In this document: positions 51,628 to 60,186 of the stretch, one piece after another
How positions within the stretch are numbered: position 1 is the stretch's first letter
Layout of the letters: each line of letters begins with the position of its first letter
Assembly (NCBI RefSeq): GCF_028867705.1
Contig: NZ_CP066171.1
Span: 2,048,805 to 2,112,804, forward strand
DNA from: Thermoleophilum album
GTDB lineage: Bacteria; Actinomycetota; Thermoleophilia; Solirubrobacterales; Thermoleophilaceae
Direction of reading: 5' to 3'
Length of the DNA: 64,000 nucleotides
Position numbers and translations under genes: made by a program
The notes under the pieces: generated by a model
What the model saw: the letters and a program-made list of their open reading frames with translations, nothing else
Told to the model about the DNA's origin: nothing
Databases searched by the model: none

Positions 51628-53309
51628 CGCTCGTCGCCAGCGACGATCGCTGCGTCGTCCGGCTGCCGCTGCACTCGGAGGAACACGGCCACAAGCCAAA
51701 CCGGCAAGAACCACACGACGTACAGGTAGAACCAGTAACCACCGGCCATCTGCGCTGCCACGATCGCGAGCGTCACAGCGGCCGCTGCTTGCCCCGCGTC
51801 GCGCCGGCGCGGCCGGAAAGCGAAGGCGAGTGCGACCGCGACGGCGACCGCTGCGACCACCCAGCGCACGGGCTCGAGGCGCGACTCTTGCCCGTAGATG
51901 CTGAACGGCGTCATGCGACCGCTCTGGTAACCCAACGTGCGCTGCCAGAACTCGGCGAGCCCGCCGTCGGGGAGCAGGACGGCAAGCGGTAGTGCGAAAG
52001 CGCCGAGCGCCACAGCGGTTGCGACCGGCAATGCGAGGGCGCGGCGCCGGCCGTCGCCGGCGGCGAGGATCGGCAATGCGATCGCGGGCACGAACTTCGC
52101 GGCGGCCGCGAGACCCACGAACCAGCCGCGCCAGGCCGCTGCGGCGAGCGGTCGCCGTCCGGTAAATCCGAGCAGGGCCAACGCCAACAGCGCTGCGACG
52201 AGCCCATCGTTGCTGTTCGACTGAACGACGAAGGCGGCGTACGGGCAGGCAGCCCACGCCCACGCGAGGGCGGCGGCACGCTCGCGCCCGAGCCGGCCCG
52301 GAGCGCTGCGCAAGCCGACAAACAAGAGGGCGAGCATCGCAATCAGGTCGAAGGTCAGCGCCGCCGCATGTGCGGCAGGCAACTCGTCCCACTGCCCGCT
52401 CCAGGGCAGAAGCTGCTCGAACGGCACGTAGGCGACGTAGGTGAAGGGACCGTAGGTGTCGCCATGGTCGACGTTGGGCGCGAGGTCGCTGCCGTACACC
52501 TCGCTTCCGTCGACAAGACGGTCCGCGCCCACCACGCTCGCGTACCCGACGTCGATGACGTTGGAGTCGACGACGTTGAGGGCTACGCGGAAGGCCACGA
52601 GAGCAAGGGCTCCGAGAGCGACGGCGCCAAGCGGCAGGTGCGGCACGAGCGGGCCCCTCGGCGACCCGCGGCCAACAGCTAGCCACAGGGCGCGCGCCGC
52701 TATCCACGCCAGTGGGATGTATGCGAGCGGAACCGACAAGCCGATCTCGCCACGGTTGAAGAAGAAGTGCGAAACCCCGAACGCGAGCACCGCTAACAGG
52801 TCGAAATGCAGCGCTCGGAAGGGCCGCCGCAGGTCGAAGAACGGGAGCAGGAAGAGCACGCACAGCGGCAGCCACACGTACGGTGCGTTCACGACACGCC
52901 CGAACGCACCCGGATAGCCGCGCGCCATCGACCACGCCACCTGGTAGCCCGTCCACTGTTCGAGCACCCGCCCACTGCGGTCATCGATGTGGACCTGGGC
53001 GACCTCGCGCCCGGAGTCGAAGAACCCGACCTGCCAGCGCCGGTCGCCCGACATGTAGGCGGCACCCGCGAGCTGACGGTGGCGCCCGGCGCTCTGCTTG
53101 CGCACAGCGTCGCTACGGCGTGCGATCGTGATCGCGCGCTCGGCCGACAGGCGCCAACCTGGCGGTGGGCGGTCGAAACTACTTGGCGCGGTGAGCGCTG
53201 CTCCCGCCGATGCCGGAGCCACGCAAGCCAGAGCGGCCACCCAAAACAGGCCGGCAAGCAAGGCCCAGGCGACGTAGCGGCTGACTAGCGACGCGCCGCG
53301 AAGCTCCAC
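51549..53309 (-). CDS. GT87-like multi-spanning glycosyltransferase with an N-terminal PepSY-like domain
   Basis: A 586-residue membrane protein. From the GTG at 53309 it has a signal-like helix (about 10-30). An extracytoplasmic domain with WQVGFFDSGREVAQVHIDDR and a Tyr-rich tail (about 80-140) resembles PepSY domains. About nine or ten helices follow, with NSNDGLVAALLALALLG and FVPAIALPILA, like DUF2029/GT87 mannosyltransferases that use polyprenyl-phosphate sugars. GGGGA 7 nt upstream supports the GTG. It overlaps the GtrA gene by 25 bp. The final 40 residues are basic and overlap ymdB. Confidence 0.72.
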   Translation of the reverse strand: MELRGASLVSRYVAWALLAGLFWVAALACVAPASAGAALTAPSSFDRPPPGWRLSAERAITIARRSDAVRKQSAGRHRQLAGAAYMSGDRRWQVGFFDSGREVAQVHIDDRSGRVLEQWTGYQVAWSMARGYPGAFGRVVNAPYVWLPLCVLFLLPFFDLRRPFRALHFDLLAVLAFGVSHFFFNRGEIGLSVPLAYIPLAWIAARALWLAVGRGSPRGPLVPHLPLGAVALGALALVAFRVALNVVDSNVIDVGYASVVGADRLVDGSEVYGSDLAPNVDHGDTYGPFTYVAYVPFEQLLPWSGQWDELPAAHAAALTFDLIAMLALLFVGLRSAPGRLGRERAAALAWAWAACPYAAFVVQSNSNDGLVAALLALALLGFTGRRPLAAAAWRGWFVGLAAAAKFVPAIALPILAAGDGRRRALALPVATAVALGAFALPLAVLLPDGGLAEFWQRTLGYQSGRMTPFSIYGQESRLEPVRWVVAAVAVAVALAFAFRPRRRDAGQAAAAVTLAIVAAQMAGGYWFYLYVVWFLPVWLVAVFLRVQRQPDDAAIVAGDERQALSARDTRSIARARPSPSASIRTP

Positions 53310-53842
53310 ATCTTGTTCCCCACGAAATTGAGGGGGGTGGCGGTGACGATCGCGAGCGCCTGCGCCGGTAGCTCGGCTAAGCCCACCCCTGCCACGAGGA
53401 GCTCGAGGACCGCCGCGGCGAACAGGAAGGCGACGACACTGACGAGCAAAAAGCGTGGCGCCTGAAAAGCGGGCCGCCCGTCGCGGGCACGAAAGGTCCA
53501 GTGGCGGTTCCAGAAAAAGTTGTTCGTCAACGCGCAGACGAAGGCGACGGTGGCGGCGGCAAGGTAGTGCAGCCCGAGAGCGTGTATGGCGAGCGCGAAG
53601 ACGGTCAGGTTGACGGCGTATCCCGAGGCGCCGACGACACAAAACTTGACTAGCTGCACCCAGTTGTGCGGCCTGCGCACACCCGCTCGAACGCGACCGG
53701 CGTAGGTGCCGATGCGCACCGCGCTAGCCCTCAAACGAGCCGTCGCGGCGCCTCCGTAAAGCGGACGACTCTCGCCCCCGGCGCGCTCGCCCGTCGGCGC
53801 CAGATCGCCGAGGCCGCCGTCGCCTGCGCGCTGAAGCTGCAT
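53285..53842 (-). CDS. GtrA-like flippase-type membrane protein
   Basis: A 185-residue GtrA family protein. Four helices occupy about 55-180, with VQLVKFCVVGASGYAVNLTVF, AFVCALTNNFFWNRHWTFR (the NxxWTF motif) and NFVGNKMWSF at the end. GtrA proteins move polyprenyl-phosphate-linked sugars across the membrane, feeding GT-C enzymes such as the one encoded next. The ATG at 53842 gives a 50-residue Gly/Arg-rich N-terminus; a GTG at 53719 is equally plausible. It follows the phosphodiesterase gene by 10 bp. Confidence 0.85.
   Translation of the reverse strand: MQLQRAGDGGLGDLAPTGERAGGESRPLYGGAATARLRASAVRIGTYAGRVRAGVRRPHNWVQLVKFCVVGASGYAVNLTVFALAIHALGLHYLAAATVAFVCALTNNFFWNRHWTFRARDGRPAFQAPRFLLVSVVAFLFAAAVLELLVAGVGLAELPAQALAIVTATPLNFVGNKMWSFAARR
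53317..53321 (-). promoter_or_regulatory. Ribosome binding site deciding the GT87-like start
   Basis: GGGGA on the reverse strand lies 7 nt before the GTG at 53309. It is inside the GtrA coding sequence, so translation of the two is coupled. Confidence 0.45.
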
Positions 53843-53852
53843 CGCGTCGAAT

Positions 53853-55361
53853 CTATCGGGCGCCGTCAGCGATCTCGAAGTGACGAGCGACGAGCGCGGC
53901 CACGTCGCAGAGGCGACAGGCATCGCGTAGCGGGTGGTTATCTCGTCCCCCGCCCGGGGGACGTGGAGGGTCGCGATCGAGACCGACAGCGACCAACACC
54001 CCCAGCGAGTCCTCGCGATCGAGCCCACCATGGCTTCCGCCGCCGACATGACTGGCACCGCCCCAGTCCACGAACTCGTAGCCCGGCTCGGCGCACACGA
54101 CGACATCCCCAGATGTAGGCGCGGCGAGAGCCGACCACAGACGAGCGAGTGCGTCGGGGTTTCGCGCTGAGCGTACGGCGTCACCGCGCAGTTCGAGGCT
54201 GAGCGCAGCGCCATCGCCTTCCAGTGCCCAAGACGCTCCGAACTCGTCGCGGAACTCGCTGCCTGGCGCGAAGCGCAGCTCGGCAGTCGCGCTAGCGACG
54301 ACCACCTCGTCGCGTTCTTTGTACGCGACAAAGCGCACGCCTGTGAGAGCGCACAGGCGTCGTCGGAGCTCGCGCTGAAGCCGGTTCCGACGGCGTCCGT
54401 CGCTTTCGAGGATGTACACCATTGCCGCCCGACCGCCCGGCGACACAGCCACCTCGGCGAGATCGGGATCCGGATCGTTCGGTCGCAGCACCCGCAGGCC
54501 GTCGAGCGCCGAAACCAGGTCGATCGTCGCGTGCACAGCGCTCTGGCCGTGGTCGGAACAGACGACGATGCCGTAACGCTCGAGAAGCGACGTGAGCCCT
54601 CCCGCCGCGGCGACGACACGAGCCAGGGCGCGATCAGCCGAAGCGAGTGCGGCGATCTGCCCGCCTGGCCCCAGGCGGTGCGAGCGCGTGTCCGTATCGG
54701 GAAGGGACAAAAGCAGAAAGTCGAAAGCGTCGGCGCGCACGAGGTGCTCGGCGACACACGCCGAGTGTGGATCGCGCCACCCGGGCAGACCGAGCAGCGA
54801 CGTGCAGGGAAGCGGCCGGCTCGCGAAAAGGTCGGCGTAAAAGAGCTCAGCCGGGCCCCACACGGCGTGGCGGAAGTGAGTGGTCGTGGCGATCCGCGCA
54901 AGGCCGGGTCCGACCACGGGCTCGTGGCGGTTACGGCCACGAAAAACGAGGTAGGTCGAACATGCGGTGCGGATTCCGTGGTCTTCGAGCTTTTCGAAGA
55001 CCGTCGTGACCCGGCGCGAGAGGTGAGCGAGGTTGAGCTCGTAGACGGTGTCGGTGAGAACACGCAGCACACCGAACACGCGCGCCGCAGCGAGCGACGT
55101 GCCGTACTCGACGTACCTTCCCTCGTCGCGCGCGTACCAGTTGATCGACGGGATGGCGTGATCGGCAACGGGAGCTCCAGTGGCGATCGTCGCCGCGGCG
55201 GCCGGTGTGACGGATGGGAACACCGAAACGAGCGGGTGGATCCCGTCCGACTCGCGGACTAGCGCCGCGAGCGTCGGGGCGGCACCGCTCGCTACCGCGC
55301 GCGCGAGGGCGTCGGGGCGCAGTGAATCGATGACGCACAGGATCAGTCCGCGGGAGGCCAA
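53853..55361 (-). CDS. Type I phosphodiesterase / nucleotide pyrophosphatase (alkaline phosphatase superfamily)
   Basis: A 502-residue alkaline-phosphatase-fold hydrolase. The N-terminal strand ILCVIDSLRPDAL carries the first metal Asp. The nucleophile region is FPSVTPAAAATIATG with Thr. FLLLSLPDTDTRSHRLG and VVVCSDHGQSA give the DxH and DH metal ligands, and GGSHGGLDREDSLGVL the last His. The start is TTG at 55361, 4 bp after the upstream stop, because conserved sequence begins there. No secretion signal is evident, so it may be cytoplasmic. The substrate (nucleotide, phospholipid or sugar phosphate) is unknown. Confidence 0.85.
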   Translation of the reverse strand: MASRGLILCVIDSLRPDALARAVASGAAPTLAALVRESDGIHPLVSVFPSVTPAAAATIATGAPVADHAIPSINWYARDEGRYVEYGTSLAAARVFGVLRVLTDTVYELNLAHLSRRVTTVFEKLEDHGIRTACSTYLVFRGRNRHEPVVGPGLARIATTTHFRHAVWGPAELFYADLFASRPLPCTSLLGLPGWRDPHSACVAEHLVRADAFDFLLLSLPDTDTRSHRLGPGGQIAALASADRALARVVAAAGGLTSLLERYGIVVCSDHGQSAVHATIDLVSALDGLRVLRPNDPDPDLAEVAVSPGGRAAMVYILESDGRRRNRLQRELRRRLCALTGVRFVAYKERDEVVVASATAELRFAPGSEFRDEFGASWALEGDGAALSLELRGDAVRSARNPDALARLWSALAAPTSGDVVVCAEPGYEFVDWGGASHVGGGSHGGLDREDSLGVLVAVGLDRDPPRPPGGGRDNHPLRDACRLCDVAALVARHFEIADGAR

Positions 55362-55365
55362 CGAC

Positions 55366-55980
55366 TCAGCGGAGGATGCGCAGCCCGCCAGGCCGAACCA
55401 CGTCCGTGGACCGAGCTCGCCACCAGAGCCACGCCGCGGCGAGGGCCGCGACCGCCCCGAGCGCGTGTACGAGCGCCACGAGCACCACGGTCGTGAGCGC
55501 GACGAGATCGCCGACAAGGACGACGAGCGCCGCCGCGACACCGCTGGCCCGACGCTGCGCGCGCGTGAAGAAGCCACCTGGGCCGAGAACGCCCAGCACG
55601 CTGCCCGCGACCGCCGCGATACCGCCGAGGAGCGAGTTCGCGATCGCCGAGCCGAAGAGCACGCTGGCGACGACTGCGAGCGCGGTTCCGACGATCAGCG
55701 TTCGGTCGTGCGCGAACACCGAAACCTCTCCACCGCTCGGTGAGGAGTGCGCCGCCGCGGAAGCAGGCCGGCTGCGGCCGATGGTGTAGAGGAGGATCGC
55801 AGCGAGAAAGAGTGCGACGGCCACCCAGGGGCTCTCGAGCCACGCCCAATCGGTGGCGTCGAAGTCCACACCAGTGTCGGTGCGCGCCAGAACAACTATG
55901 GCAAGCCCAGCGATTGGCGCGCGCAAGCCGACAGCCGCACCGATACCGAGCGCTGCGAGGATGTCGGTGAGCGAGGTCAA
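55366..55980 (-). CDS. DUF4126-like membrane protein
   Basis: A 204-residue protein with about five helices. LTDILAALGIGAAVGLRAPIAGLAIVV at the start matches DUF4126 family proteins, as do a Gly-rich loop and SGVAAALVVLVGDLVAL near the C-terminus. The TTG at 55980 is the first start at the conserved part; the frame remains open upstream but reads as non-coding. The function of the family is unknown. The stop is 4 bp before the phosphodiesterase start. It is divergent from the aminotransferase gene across 154 bp. Confidence 0.7.
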   Translation of the reverse strand: MTSLTDILAALGIGAAVGLRAPIAGLAIVVLARTDTGVDFDATDWAWLESPWVAVALFLAAILLYTIGRSRPASAAAHSSPSGGEVSVFAHDRTLIVGTALAVVASVLFGSAIANSLLGGIAAVAGSVLGVLGPGGFFTRAQRRASGVAAALVVLVGDLVALTTVVLVALVHALGAVAALAAAWLWWRARSTDVVRPGGLRILR

Positions 55981-56134
55981 GGGCAGAAACGTACTCGGCG
56001 GCGCTACCCTGCGACCGCATGACTGTAGAGGAGCGCGGTGCTGTGGCGAACACGCCGCGTCGCTCGCAACTCGACAGCCGCGCTGCGGCTGCTCGAACCG
56101 CAGGATCGCGAGCAGTTTGCGCGAAGTCCCGGGC

Positions 56135-57529
56135 ATGAGCGGCGCCGGAAACCCTTCGCTGCCGCCGGACCTCGAGCGCTACACGCGCTTGCTCGCCGAG
56201 CGCACGAAGGTGATGCGCTCGACAGCGATGCGCGATCTGATGTCGATCACCGAGCGGCCCGAGGTGATCTCGCTCGCCGGCGGACTTCCGGACACGGGTA
56301 GTTTCCCGGCACCTTTGTTCGGCCGGATCTTCGAGCGCATCGTGCGCGAGGCGGTCGCGCGCGCGCTCCAGTACGGACCCACCGAGGGACTGGCAGAGAC
56401 CAAGCGCTGCGTGGCCACGGTGATGGCGGCCGAGGGGATGGAGGTCGATCCCGACGACGTGCTCATTACCACCGGCGGCCAGCAGGTGCTCGACCTGGTG
56501 GCAAGGACGCTGATCGACCCCGGCGACGTGATATTGGCGGAGGGTCCCACCTACCCAGGCGCGATACCGGCTTTTTGCTCCTACCAGGCAGAAATCGTGC
56601 AGGTGGGCATCGACGGGGGTGGTTTGCGGATTGGCGAGCTGGCGAGGGTTCTTGAGCGCCTTGCCAGCGAGGGTCGCCGCGTGAAGTTCCTCTACACGAT
56701 CCCGAACTTCCAGAACCCGGCCGGCGTGACGCTAGCTGCCGACCGGCGACGCGAACTGCTCGATCTCGTTCGCCGCTACGACCTCCTGGTGCTGGAGGAC
56801 AACCCCTACGGCTTGCTGCGCTACGAGGGAGAGCCGCAACCCACGCTCTTCGCGCTCGACGGTGGCGAGCGCGTGATGTACCTCGGGACCTTCTCGAAGA
56901 TCTTCTCGCCAGGAATACGGGTGGGCTGGGTCGTCGCGCCGCGGCCGCTGCGCGAGAAGATGAACATCGGCAAGCAGGCAGCCGATCTCTGCACAGCGAC
57001 GCTCTCGCAGCTCATCGTCCACGCGCTGTTCGAGCGCGACGAGTGGCGTTCCTACCTGGAGCTCGTCAAGGAGATCTACCGGCGTCGCCGCAACGTACTG
57101 CTTGATGCGCTTGTCGAGTACCTGCCGGCGGAGGCGGAGTGGGTGCAGCCGGAGGGCGGCCTTTTCGTATGGGTCACGTTGCCCGAATACATCAACACCA
57201 CCGACCTCCTCGCCCGGGCGTTGCGCGAGAACGTCGCCTTCGTTCCTGGTGAGCAGGCGTTCGTCGACGGACGTGGCAAGAGCTCTCTGCGCCTCAACTT
57301 CTCTGGCTCCGACGAAGAGCGCCTCCGCGAGGGGGTGCGTCGCATCGGCGAGGTGATCGAGGAGCAGATCGCGCTGTACGGCACCCTCACCGGTCGGGAC
57401 CGTGCTAGCAAGCGGGGAGCCGATGCCAGCAACGCAGCCGACGTCAAACGCCACTCGCAGCGGCAGAACAACGCGGCAAGTAGCGGCAGGGTGGTGCCGA
57501 TGCGCCGGCGGGCACCGCGTCCACGGTGA
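56135..57529 (+). CDS. PLP-dependent aminotransferase, LysN/2-aminoadipate type (fold type I)
   Basis: A 464-residue aminotransferase. Seen: EVISLAGGLPDTGSFP, ALQYGPTEGLAETK, TTGGQQVLDLVARTLID, PNFQNPAGVTL, VLEDNPYGLLRYEG, and the PLP lysine in LGTFSKIFSPGIRVGW, then LRLNFSGSDEERL with the carboxylate-binding Arg. The MocR-type HTH is absent, so it is an enzyme and not a regulator. The last 55 residues are a basic low-complexity tail. The substrate may be an aromatic, branched or 2-aminoadipate amino acid. Its TGA overlaps the ddl GTG. Confidence 0.9.
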   Translation: MSGAGNPSLPPDLERYTRLLAERTKVMRSTAMRDLMSITERPEVISLAGGLPDTGSFPAPLFGRIFERIVREAVARALQYGPTEGLAETKRCVATVMAAEGMEVDPDDVLITTGGQQVLDLVARTLIDPGDVILAEGPTYPGAIPAFCSYQAEIVQVGIDGGGLRIGELARVLERLASEGRRVKFLYTIPNFQNPAGVTLAADRRRELLDLVRRYDLLVLEDNPYGLLRYEGEPQPTLFALDGGERVMYLGTFSKIFSPGIRVGWVVAPRPLREKMNIGKQAADLCTATLSQLIVHALFERDEWRSYLELVKEIYRRRRNVLLDALVEYLPAEAEWVQPEGGLFVWVTLPEYINTTDLLARALRENVAFVPGEQAFVDGRGKSSLRLNFSGSDEERLREGVRRIGEVIEEQIALYGTLTGRDRASKRGADASNAADVKRHSQRQNNAASSGRVVPMRRRAPRPR

Positions 57530-58485
57530 GCCGGGTCGCCGTTCTCAAGGGCGGGCGTTCGCTCGAACGGCAGGTGTCCCTGCGATCCGGCGAACGGGTC
57601 GAAGAGGCGCTGCGGCGGCTCGGCCACGAGGTCGTTGGTATCGACGTCGGCCGTGACCTGGTGCGCCAGCTGCGCGCTCTGCAACCGGAGATCGCGTTCG
57701 TGGCCTTGCACGGACCCGGCGGCGAGGACGGCACCGCGCAAGAGCTGCTCGAGATCCTCGGCATCCCCTACACCGGTTCGGGGGTGCTGGCGTGCCAACG
57801 CTGCATGGACAAAGTGCTCGCGAAACACCTCTTCGTCGAAGCGGGCATCCCCACCCCAGAGTTCTTCGCGTTCAGCCAACTCGCGTTTCGCGAGCTAGGA
57901 GCAGCCGACGCGCTCGGCGAGATCGAGGAGCGGCTCGGTTTTCCGATCGTGATCAAGCCTTCGAGCCAGGGCTCTGCGCTCGGTATCAAATTCGCCGGTT
58001 CACCCGAGGACGTGCCGGGAGCGCTCGTGTCGGCATTCGCCTACGACACCAAGGTGCTGATTGAGCGTCATGTTGCGGGCCGCGATCTTGCTGTCGGGAT
58101 CATCGAACGCGACGGCGAGCCCCACGTGCTGCCGATCGTCGAGGCGATCCCGCTGGACGAGCCGTTCTTCGACTTCGAAGCCCGCTACGAGATCGGGCGC
58201 ACGCGCTTCGTTTGCCCTGCAGATCTCGGGAATGAAGTCGCGGAGCGCTGCGCGCAGGTGGCTCTAGCCGCCTACCGCCTGCTCGGTTGCCGCGACTTCG
58301 CTCGCGTCGACCTTCTGCTCGCTCCGGAAGGCGAGCCGACGGTGCTCGAGATCAACGCGATTCCGGGACTCACCGACACGAGCTTGCTGCCCCAGGCCGC
58401 CGTAGCAGCTGGAATTGGGTTCGACGAGCTGGTGGCGACGATCCTCGACAACGCGCACCAGCGGCAAGACAGCGCACGCCGCTGA
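57526..58485 (+). CDS. ddl: D-alanine--D-alanine ligase
   Basis: A 319-residue ATP-grasp enzyme that makes D-Ala-D-Ala for peptidoglycan. Seen: VLKGGRSLERQVSLRSGERV with the N-terminal Glu, FVALHGPGGEDGTAQELLE, PYTGSGVLACQRCMDK, FPIVIKPSSQGSALG, and LEINAIPGLTDTSLLPQAA with Glu and Asn metal ligands. The start GTG overlaps the aminotransferase stop. The family's HGxxGEDG segment reads HGPGGEDG, which is normal. It lies 41 bp from the stop of a convergent gene. Confidence 0.95.
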   Translation: MSRVAVLKGGRSLERQVSLRSGERVEEALRRLGHEVVGIDVGRDLVRQLRALQPEIAFVALHGPGGEDGTAQELLEILGIPYTGSGVLACQRCMDKVLAKHLFVEAGIPTPEFFAFSQLAFRELGAADALGEIEERLGFPIVIKPSSQGSALGIKFAGSPEDVPGALVSAFAYDTKVLIERHVAGRDLAVGIIERDGEPHVLPIVEAIPLDEPFFDFEARYEIGRTRFVCPADLGNEVAERCAQVALAAYRLLGCRDFARVDLLLAPEGEPTVLEINAIPGLTDTSLLPQAAVAAGIGFDELVATILDNAHQRQDSARR

Positions 58486-58526
58486 ACAATCAGCGCAGCG
58501 GTCGCAGCGTCGGGGGACTCGCGGGA

Positions 58527-59018
58527 CTACTGGCCCCCGGTGGCAAAGTCTTCTGGCGTGACGTTGTCGAGGAACTCGCGGAAACGCTCGACAACCTGCT
58601 CGGTGTCCTCGACTTCGTGCTCGAACTCGATACCCGATTCGGCGAGCACCTCGTCGGCTACGAAGATCGGCGCGCCGGTGCGCACAGCGAGCGCCAGCGC
58701 GTCGGACGGGCGCGAGTCGATCAGGTACTCGCGGCCGTTCATCCGTAGCGCGACCTCGGCGTAGAAGGTGTTTTCGCGGAGCTCCGTGACGGTCACGCGC
58801 GCGCAGGTCACATCGAGCTCAGCGAGGATGTCGCTCATCAAGTCGTGCGTCATCGGCCGGGGCGTGCTCGCACCCTGGAGTTTCATCAGGATCGCCGCGG
58901 CCTCGGGGTGTCCAATCCAGATCGGCAGGAACTTGTTGCCGGCGCGAGTCTTGAGCAGCACGATCGGCTGCTTGCCGACCATGTCGAAGCTCACACCGTA
59001 GATGACCATTTCCTGCAT
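58527..59018 (-). CDS. Bifunctional-nuclease (BFN/DUF151) domain protein
   Basis: A 163-residue protein of the BFN family. Seen: VSFDMVGKQPIVLLKTRAG, LPIWIGHPEAAAILMKLQG, RPMTHDLMSDIL, VTELRENTFYAEVAL, and IDSRPSDALALAVRTGAPIFV. Plant homologues were reported to cut DNA and RNA; bacterial members are common in actinobacteria and their role is unclear. The acidic C-terminus after about 130 is a tail. The ATG at 59018 is clear. It converges with ddl. Confidence 0.92.
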   Translation of the reverse strand: MQEMVIYGVSFDMVGKQPIVLLKTRAGNKFLPIWIGHPEAAAILMKLQGASTPRPMTHDLMSDILAELDVTCARVTVTELRENTFYAEVALRMNGREYLIDSRPSDALALAVRTGAPIFVADEVLAESGIEFEHEVEDTEQVVERFREFLDNVTPEDFATGGQ

Positions 59019-59117
59019 GGCGTGGTGGCTCCCTCGCTGGCTCGGCTGCTCGCTCGGCTGTTGCCAAGTCTAGTGGTGCCCGCACGCCTACAGCACACGG
59101 ATAGGGCACACAACCAG

Positions 59118-59191
59118 TGGGCGCTCCAGGACTCGAACCTGGGACCTCCGCCTTATCAGAGCGGCGCTCTAACCAGCTGAGCTAAGCGCCC
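59118..59191 (-). tRNA. tRNA-Ile (anticodon GAT)
   Basis: On the reverse strand the acceptor stem GGGCGCT pairs with AGCGCCC and the discriminator is A. The anticodon stem is CCGCT/GGCGG (with a T-G pair), loop CTGATAA gives GAT. The T arm is CCAGG-TTCGAGT-CCTGG. It is 74 nt and CCA is not encoded. Confidence 0.97.
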
Positions 59192-59259
59192 CTGCAGCGG
59201 GCAATCCTAGCGTCCGTGCCGTAGGGATAGTCGCTGAGCGCGCGAGCGCGCGTGCGACC

Positions 59260-60186
59260 TCAAGCGGCGCGCAGCGCACCTTGGTGCGCAAGCCCGCTCG
59301 TGCCAGCGAGAGCCTCGAGGCGCTCGCAGAGAAGCACAGCTGCTTCCGGACTTGGTAGCTCGAGCGTCAGGCGACCGCGCGCACTGACACGGACGCGTAC
59401 CGGCAGACCGATACTCCGAGCGAGAGCACCCTCTACCCGGTCGGCGAGATCCGCCGCCTCGGCGCTGTTGGTTCGTCGTGTACGCACAAGGGCGCCATTC
59501 GTTTGGGCCGCTCCGTTGCCTTCGTCGCTGGCCAACGCGGAGCGGACGGCCTCCTCCGTGCGCCTGACGGACCACCCCTCGTCACGAGCACGCCGCGCGA
59601 GCAGAATTCGAAGATCTTCGTCCTTGCACATCAAGAGCGCGCGCCCGTGGCCTTCGCTCAGGTCGCCACGATCGATCATCGCCAGCACCTCGTCCGGCAG
59701 TTCCAAGAGGCGGATGAGGTTGGCGACACTGGAACGACTACGCCCCACTCGCCGAGCCACCTCGGCTTTAGGGCAACCGAGATCCTCGACCAAAAGAGCT
59801 AGGGCTCGTGCGCTCTCGACCGGGCTGAGGTCGGCGCGAGCCAAGTTCTCGGTGAGCGCCACCTCGAGTCGCTCGCTGCCCTCGAAATCGCGCACAAGCG
59901 CCGGGACGGTTGCCAGTCCCGCCAGCTTCGCTGCGCGCAAACGGCGCTCACCGGCGACGAGCTCGTAGCCGTTCTCGACAGTGCGTACGACGAGCGGCTG
60001 AAGAACGCCGTGGGTACGGATCGATTCGGCCAGTTCGGCGAGCGCGTCCGGGTCGAAGTGCCGGCGCGGCTGGAGTGGATTCGGTCGGATCGCGTCGACC
60101 GGGACCTGCCGGAGCGACCCCCCCGCTCGTGCGTCGCGGTCGAGTATCGCTGCCAAACCTCGACCCATTCCCCGCACTTCAGGCAC
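59260..60186 (-). CDS. parB: Chromosome-partitioning protein ParB
   Basis: A 308-residue ParB. The N-terminus MPEVRGMGRGLAAILD binds ParA. PNPLQPRRHFDPDALAELAESI, GVLQPLVVRTVENGYELVAGERRLRAA (the CTP-binding region) and ALTENLARADLSPVESARAL follow. The HTH (KAEVARRVGRSRSSVANLIRL) reads parS. The C-terminal dimerisation region is LTLELPSPEAAVLL. Its ATG overlaps the parA stop by 8 bp. parA and parB are the last genes in the origin-proximal run. Confidence 0.96.
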   Translation of the reverse strand: MPEVRGMGRGLAAILDRDARAGGSLRQVPVDAIRPNPLQPRRHFDPDALAELAESIRTHGVLQPLVVRTVENGYELVAGERRLRAAKLAGLATVPALVRDFEGSERLEVALTENLARADLSPVESARALALLVEDLGCPKAEVARRVGRSRSSVANLIRLLELPDEVLAMIDRGDLSEGHGRALLMCKDEDLRILLARRARDEGWSVRRTEEAVRSALASDEGNGAAQTNGALVRTRRTNSAEAADLADRVEGALARSIGLPVRVRVSARGRLTLELPSPEAAVLLCERLEALAGTSGLAHQGALRAA

